Shown here piece by piece: positions 14,152 through 17,165 of a stretch of DNA of 17,165 nucleotides (the stretch's first letter is position 1; every line of letters starts with the position of its first letter). This stretch comes from Christensenella sp. UBA4626 (GTDB lineage Bacteria > Bacillota > Clostridia > Christensenellales > UBA1242): positions 1-17,165 of the forward strand of contig DHNC01000030.1 in the NCBI GenBank assembly GCA_002406115.1. The letters run 5' to 3'. Both the position numbers and the translations under genes were made by a program. The notes under the pieces are model-generated. The model ran no database searches and was not told where the DNA came from. It was given only the letters and a program-made list of their open reading frames with translations.

Positions 14152-14225
14152 GCGAAACTATAGTGAAGCAAAACACATGAATAACGAGTTTACGAGTTCA
14201 TATGTTTGCGAAACGATAGTGAAGT
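14152..14225. repeat. Hairpin bracketed by short direct repeats
   Basis: GCGAAACTATAGTGAAG (14152-14168) recurs with one change at 14208-14224. Between them AAACACATGAA (14171-14181) pairs with TTCATATGTTT (14197-14207) with one mismatch. It belongs to a run of REP-like repeats with GCGAA and GTGAAG motifs. Confidence 0.55.
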
Positions 14226-14266
14226 CGAAACATCTCCATTCTTCGCACAGACTTATTTTTTTTGTC

Positions 14267-14343
14267 CTGAGATCCTTCGACTAAGCTCAGGATCTGAAAA
14301 TTTTCTAACGAAAATTCTTCAGGTCATTCGCTATGCTCAGGAT
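14267..14343. repeat. REP-like dispersed repeat (CCTGAG...CTCAGG)
   Basis: TCCTGAG, ATCCTTCGACTAAG and CTCAGGATC form a palindrome, followed by a second unit containing TTCAGGTCATTCGC and GCTCAGGATGACA. Repeats of this TTCGACT-GCTCAGGATGA type are widespread in many bacterial genomes. In translation they give the familiar spurious peptide FDYAQG, so frames across them are not genes. Confidence 0.65.
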
Positions 14344-14370
14344 GACAATGCCCACAGCAAATCCTCTCTC

Positions 14371-14483
14371 CTCGTGTCCCCTTTGGGGTCCCCAAAAAAC
14401 TTATGTTTTTATGGGCATTTGTCTGGGGAAGGTTGGTAAAGCGCTTGCGTTTTAACAAAGGGTAGTTATTTAAGTCCTCTTTT
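14371..14483. repeat. Second, interrupted copy of the palindromic repeat family
   Basis: CTCGTGTCCCCTT, GGGGAAGGTTGGT, GCTTGCGTTTTAACAAAG and TTTAAGTCCTCTTTT occur in the same order as on the minus strand of 6882-6958. About 40 unrelated bases (roughly 14385-14423) separate the first two blocks. Confidence 0.7.
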
Positions 14484-14484
14484 G

Positions 14485-14518
14485 TCACCCTGAGCGTAGT
14501 CGAAGGGTCTCAGGATGA
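14485..14518. repeat. REP-like repeat unit, opposite orientation
   Basis: CACCCTGAGCGTAGTCGAAG, then GGTCTCAGGATGA: the same CCTGAG/CTCAGG palindrome as at 14267-14343. It directly follows the interrupted copy of the palindromic element. Confidence 0.65.
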
Positions 14519-14886
14519 AAGATAAGCCTTTGCGAAGAATAGAGATGTCTCGATGATAAGTTTGACAATATACTCTTAAGCAAGGAAAGCAAATCAAAGG
14601 CATAAAAAGATACAAATCAAAGCCTTGCATTTTCAAGTGAAAATTTGAAATATTAAAAAAAATGCCAAAAATTTTAATTTTTTTCAGCATTTTTACGTAT
14701 TTTTTATTAAATTTTTAACAATTTTTTCATTTTTTTAATTTTTTTCAACATTTTTTGTAACCAACAATCAAACCACATTTGTGAACGTCAGTGAAATAAA
14801 TTGGTTTATTTTTAAATTTTTTTAAGCACTCATTTAAAACATTTTCCAACTAAAAAACACTCATTAAAATATGTTGTGGAGAACTT
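14519..14886. other. AT-rich gene-free stretch downstream of mnmA
   Basis: About 370 bases with long A and T runs and no credible gene. CACTCATT followed by A-rich sequence occurs twice, at about 14827 and 14859. No GC-rich terminator hairpin for mnmA is visible, so transcription may end in the minus-strand U runs or by another route. Confidence 0.6.
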
Positions 14887-15972
14887 TTATTTAATCAATT
14901 CGTTTATTCTTCCGCCGCCAAAGCACATTCCGTCAGCGTCATACAAAACCGCAAATTGACCGATTGTCACCGCACGTTGTTTTTCCGCAAAATGCAATTT
15001 CAAAGTATGGTTGTCAATAACTTCAACTCTCACCGCTTGGTCAGGTTGGCGATATCTAAGTTTTGCAAAGCAATCAAAACTGCCAGTACCCTTGTCAGTT
15101 ATCCAATTAAAATCTGTCACAACACAACCAGAACTAAACATTTCATCACATTCGCCGCAGTTGACAAAAAGTGTGTTGGTTTTTACATCCTTTCTCACAA
15201 CAAACCACCTGTCCGCATCGTAACCGTTTTTGCCACCGATATTAAGCCCTCTGCGTTGCCCAATTGTGTAATACATAACGCCGTCATGCCTACCAACGAT
15301 ATTGCCTTGCAAGTCCTTAATGTCACCAGGTTGAGCCGGCAAGAATGATTTTAAAAATTGCCTAAAATTCCTTTCCCCGATAAAACAAATTCCAGTGCTA
15401 TCTTTCTTTTCCGCTGTGCTTAGACCCAACTTCTTAGCAATCTCTCTAACCTCGGTTTTATCAATATCCGCAAGAGGAAAAAGTGTTTTTGAAAGTTGCG
15501 CTTGATTGAGTTGATTTAAAAAGTATGTTTGGTCTTTGTTTTTGTCGTGCGACTTGTACAAATACACTTTGCCGTCCCTATCCACACGTTTGCAATAATG
15601 TCCGGTTGCAATGTAATCCGCCCCCAACTCCATGGCGTGTTTTAAAAATGGTCCAAATTTAATTTCTTTGTTGCACATAACATCAGGATTTGGCGTGTAC
15701 CCTTTTTCATACTCTTCCAAAAAGTAACTAAAAACTCTTTCCTTATATTCTTTTGCATAGTTCACGGTGTAGTAAGGTATTCCAATTTTGTTTGCTACTC
15801 TTTTGACATCTTCAAAATCTTGCTCTGCCGTGCAATTGCCTTTATCGTCCGTTTCCTCCCAGTTGAGCATAAAAAGACCGATAACATTATAGCCCTGTTG
15901 TTTTAAAAGATAAGCGGCAACCGAACTGTCCACGCCTCCGGACAGCCCAACCACTACTGTTTTGTTTTGCAT
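14887..15972 (-). CDS. mnmA: tRNA-specific 2-thiouridylase MnmA
   Basis: A 361-residue enzyme, the usual length, that makes 2-thiouridine at wobble position 34 of tRNAs for Lys, Glu and Gln, using ATP and a persulfide sulfur relay, in the cytoplasm. The PP-loop SGGVDSS (residues 11-17) binds ATP. The two catalytic Cys are present: Cys100 in NPDVMCNKEIKF and Cys196 in DSTGICFIGER, matching Cys102 and Cys199 of E. coli by position. The GHYCKR and YTIGQRRGL segments are also typical. The ATG at 15972 has GGGAGA five bases upstream, which overlaps the stop codon of the TM2 gene. The two genes are thus an operon with probable translational coupling. No sulfur-donor desulfurase gene is in the window. 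Confidence 0.96.
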   Translation of the reverse strand: MQNKTVVVGLSGGVDSSVAAYLLKQQGYNVIGLFMLNWEETDDKGNCTAEQDFEDVKRVANKIGIPYYTVNYAKEYKERVFSYFLEEYEKGYTPNPDVMCNKEIKFGPFLKHAMELGADYIATGHYCKRVDRDGKVYLYKSHDKNKDQTYFLNQLNQAQLSKTLFPLADIDKTEVREIAKKLGLSTAEKKDSTGICFIGERNFRQFLKSFLPAQPGDIKDLQGNIVGRHDGVMYYTIGQRRGLNIGGKNGYDADRWFVVRKDVKTNTLFVNCGECDEMFSSGCVVTDFNWITDKGTGSFDCFAKLRYRQPDQAVRVEVIDNHTLKLHFAEKQRAVTIGQFAVLYDADGMCFGGGRINELIK

Positions 15973-15981
15973 AAAATCTCC

Positions 15982-16452
15982 CTATTCAATATCCACGCTG
16001 ACGGGTATTTTGTATTTGTTTATTATGATATTTATCACATCAAAAAGCCACATCATAAGCACAGCACCCCAAATTAAAACCAATATTGACACAACCTCGT
16101 AAACCCAGCCTGTCAGTGTCGCTTTAAACACCACTGTCAAAATTGAATTTGCAAGGCCAATCAAAAAGAAAATTGTATAAAACAAGCCTCTTCCCGTCCT
16201 GCCAACATAATAGTTATGAGCACCGGCAAATCCCAAGAAAACAGCAAACAAAAGCAACTTTGTTTTGTTTACATCTTTTGGACAGCCTTTTCTGTAAATA
16301 ACATCATCTTTTCGCCCTTCTTTAAGCGCCTTAACTCCAGCAGAATTTGTTGCATTGTTGAACTTGTTGTAATTTAATCCGCATGACAGACAAACCATTG
16401 CAGTTGCCGGAATTTTAAGGTCACATCGAGGACATCTTTTATTCATTTTCAT
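15982..16452 (-). CDS. TM2-domain membrane protein with N-terminal zinc ribbon
   Basis: A 156-residue membrane protein. Residues 7-24 form a zinc ribbon (CPRC, ten residues, CLSC). After a charged linker the TM2 domain begins near residue 63: KTKLLLFAVFLGFAGAHNYY then VGRTGRGL, with the family's G..G.H..Y.G motif, a second helix at about 90-109, and a third at about 117-137 that contains WLFDVINI. TM2 proteins are widespread, but a molecular role in bacteria is not established. The start at 16452 has no ribosome binding site; a good promoter places transcription at this ATG, implying a leaderless mRNA. The gene lies nine bases upstream of mnmA and is probably cotranscribed with it; a functional link is not implied by the sequence. 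Confidence 0.85.
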   Translation of the reverse strand: MKMNKRCPRCDLKIPATAMVCLSCGLNYNKFNNATNSAGVKALKEGRKDDVIYRKGCPKDVNKTKLLLFAVFLGFAGAHNYYVGRTGRGLFYTIFFLIGLANSILTVVFKATLTGWVYEVVSILVLIWGAVLMMWLFDVINIIINKYKIPVSVDIE

Positions 16453-16458
16453 AGTTGT

Positions 16459-16487
16459 ATTTTAACATATAGGATTTTTTTTGTAAA
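16459..16487 (-). promoter_or_regulatory. Promoter of the TM2-mnmA operon, leaderless
   Basis: On the minus strand TTTACA (16482-16487), exactly 17 bases, then TAAAAT (16459-16464) with TGT before it (extended -10). Six bases follow and then the ATG at 16452, so the first transcribed base should be at or near the A of the start codon. Confidence 0.65.
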
Positions 16488-16718
16488 TACAAATTTTTTA
16501 AAAATGGAAAAAGAAATAATTAAATTTTAAAAATCTTGTGTAAAATAAAATATCCTTTATAAATACGCTTAAACTTTTTAACAAAAAATTAAATAAAAAA
16601 TTTAGAAACACACAAAAAAAATTAAATTTTAAACAATTTGAAGTTAAAACAAATAAAAATATTGAATTTGCTAGATTTTTTTTAAATTTTGCTTTATTAT
16701 AACAGAAAGAGGTTTTTT

Positions 16719-17141
16719 ATGATTATTTTATCTTGCGACCATGCCGGCTTTGACGCCATGCAAAAAATTCGCCATTATTTTGAAAGCAAAAACATTGAAT
16801 ATAAATATATGGGACCAAAAGAATACAATCAAAATGATGACTATCCAGATTTTATCAACCCAGCCTCAGTTGAGGTTTTGAAAGACCCAGATAATTGCGG
16901 CATATTTTTGTGCGGTTCTGGCGTAGGCGTAAACATTGTTGCCAATAGACATAAAGGGATAAGGGCTGTAAACGCATACGATTGTGCAATCGCCTATCTC
17001 GCCCGCAAAGACGAAGACGCAAATGTGCTAACAATGGGCGCAAGGATTTTGAGTTTTAGAACTATGATAAAAATCATCAAAGTGTTTTTAACAAGTGAAT
17101 TTGAAGGCGGAAGGCATGCTCGCAGAATTGCAAAATATTAA
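16719..17141 (+). CDS. rpiB: Ribose-5-phosphate isomerase B (RpiB/LacAB family)
   Basis: A 140-residue protein. The start is taken at 16719 because AGAGG lies six bases upstream and the family begins at exactly MIILSCDHAG; a longer frame from 16689 adds ten unrelated residues. RpiB interconverts ribose 5-phosphate and ribulose 5-phosphate in the non-oxidative pentose phosphate pathway. Seen motifs: CDHAG (6-10), DYPDF (41-45), and FLCGSGVGVNIVANRHKGIRA (63-83) with the catalytic Cys65, equivalent to Cys66 of E. coli RpiB; the usual CGTG is CGSG here. The C terminus GGRHARRIAKY is typical. Family members can also act on allose 6-phosphate or be LacA/LacB subunits; a single lone gene of this length favours RpiB. 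It is divergent from the TM2 gene. An A/T-only inverted repeat follows the stop. Confidence 0.9.
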   Translation: MIILSCDHAGFDAMQKIRHYFESKNIEYKYMGPKEYNQNDDYPDFINPASVEVLKDPDNCGIFLCGSGVGVNIVANRHKGIRAVNAYDCAIAYLARKDEDANVLTMGARILSFRTMIKIIKVFLTSEFEGGRHARRIAKY

Positions 17142-17165
17142 AAAAATTATATTTTTTAATTATTT

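Noticed and set aside
14206..14439. Plus-strand frame of 77 codons
   Set aside because: It runs across REP-like repeats and the interrupted palindromic element; no ribosome binding site.
14466..14690. Minus-strand frame of 74 codons ending in FDYAQGDKRGLK
   Set aside because: The C-terminal part is the translation of a REP-like repeat and the rest is AT-rich intergenic DNA without a ribosome binding site.

Overview
The window is chromosomal DNA of a low-GC, Gram-positive-type bacterium, most likely an uncultured member of the Clostridia. This rests on AT-rich intergenic DNA, strong AGGAGG- or AAAGGGG-type ribosome binding sites, rho-independent terminators with long U tracts, TGA used as a stop, and several exported proteins including SipW/TasA-type signal peptides. 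No rRNA, tRNA or CRISPR array is visible.

Layout. 1-164 (-): start of a membrane-anchored or secreted protein that leaves the window. 750-2141 (-): lipoprotein of beta-propeller appearance with its own promoter and terminator. 2420-3325 (+): unknown 301-residue protein that seems to be read from a leaderless mRNA. 3419-4032 (+): complete Phd-Doc toxin-antitoxin pair. 4414-6099: two tail-to-tail TasA/camelysin-like paralogs enclosing a small Cys-rich gene. 6100-6620: long, highly structured leader of the minus-strand paralog. 6791-6960: large palindromic repeat with a relative at 14371-14483. 7183-13914 (-): 2243-residue secreted protein with a GTG start. 13967-14886: gene-free DNA with REP-like repeats. 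14887-16452 (-): TM2-domain gene coupled to mnmA. 16719-17141 (+): rpiB.

The most striking locus is 4414-6099. A 67-bp sequence encoding the core of the signal peptide is present at 4414-4480 and, perfectly inverted, at 5984-6050. The minus copy (gene B) has a promoter, leader, ribosome binding site and basic signal-peptide start. The plus copy (gene A) has none of these but keeps an open 195-codon frame. Inversion of the 1.5 kb between the repeats would join gene A's body in frame to gene B's promoter and signal peptide and silence gene B. The two genes also end in terminators that are exact inverted copies. I infer a DNA-inversion (phase or antigenic variation) switch for an exported fibre/matrix-like protein, with an unknown 85-residue protein riding behind gene A. 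No recombinase is in the window; RecA-mediated exchange or a distant recombinase would be needed.

How the rest may fit together: the 5' two thirds of the window is accessory and surface-related (lipoprotein, TasA-like proteins, giant secreted protein, toxin-antitoxin, repeats). The 3' end is housekeeping (tRNA 2-thiolation, pentose phosphate isomerase). All function calls are from motif recognition by eye; no database search was possible.
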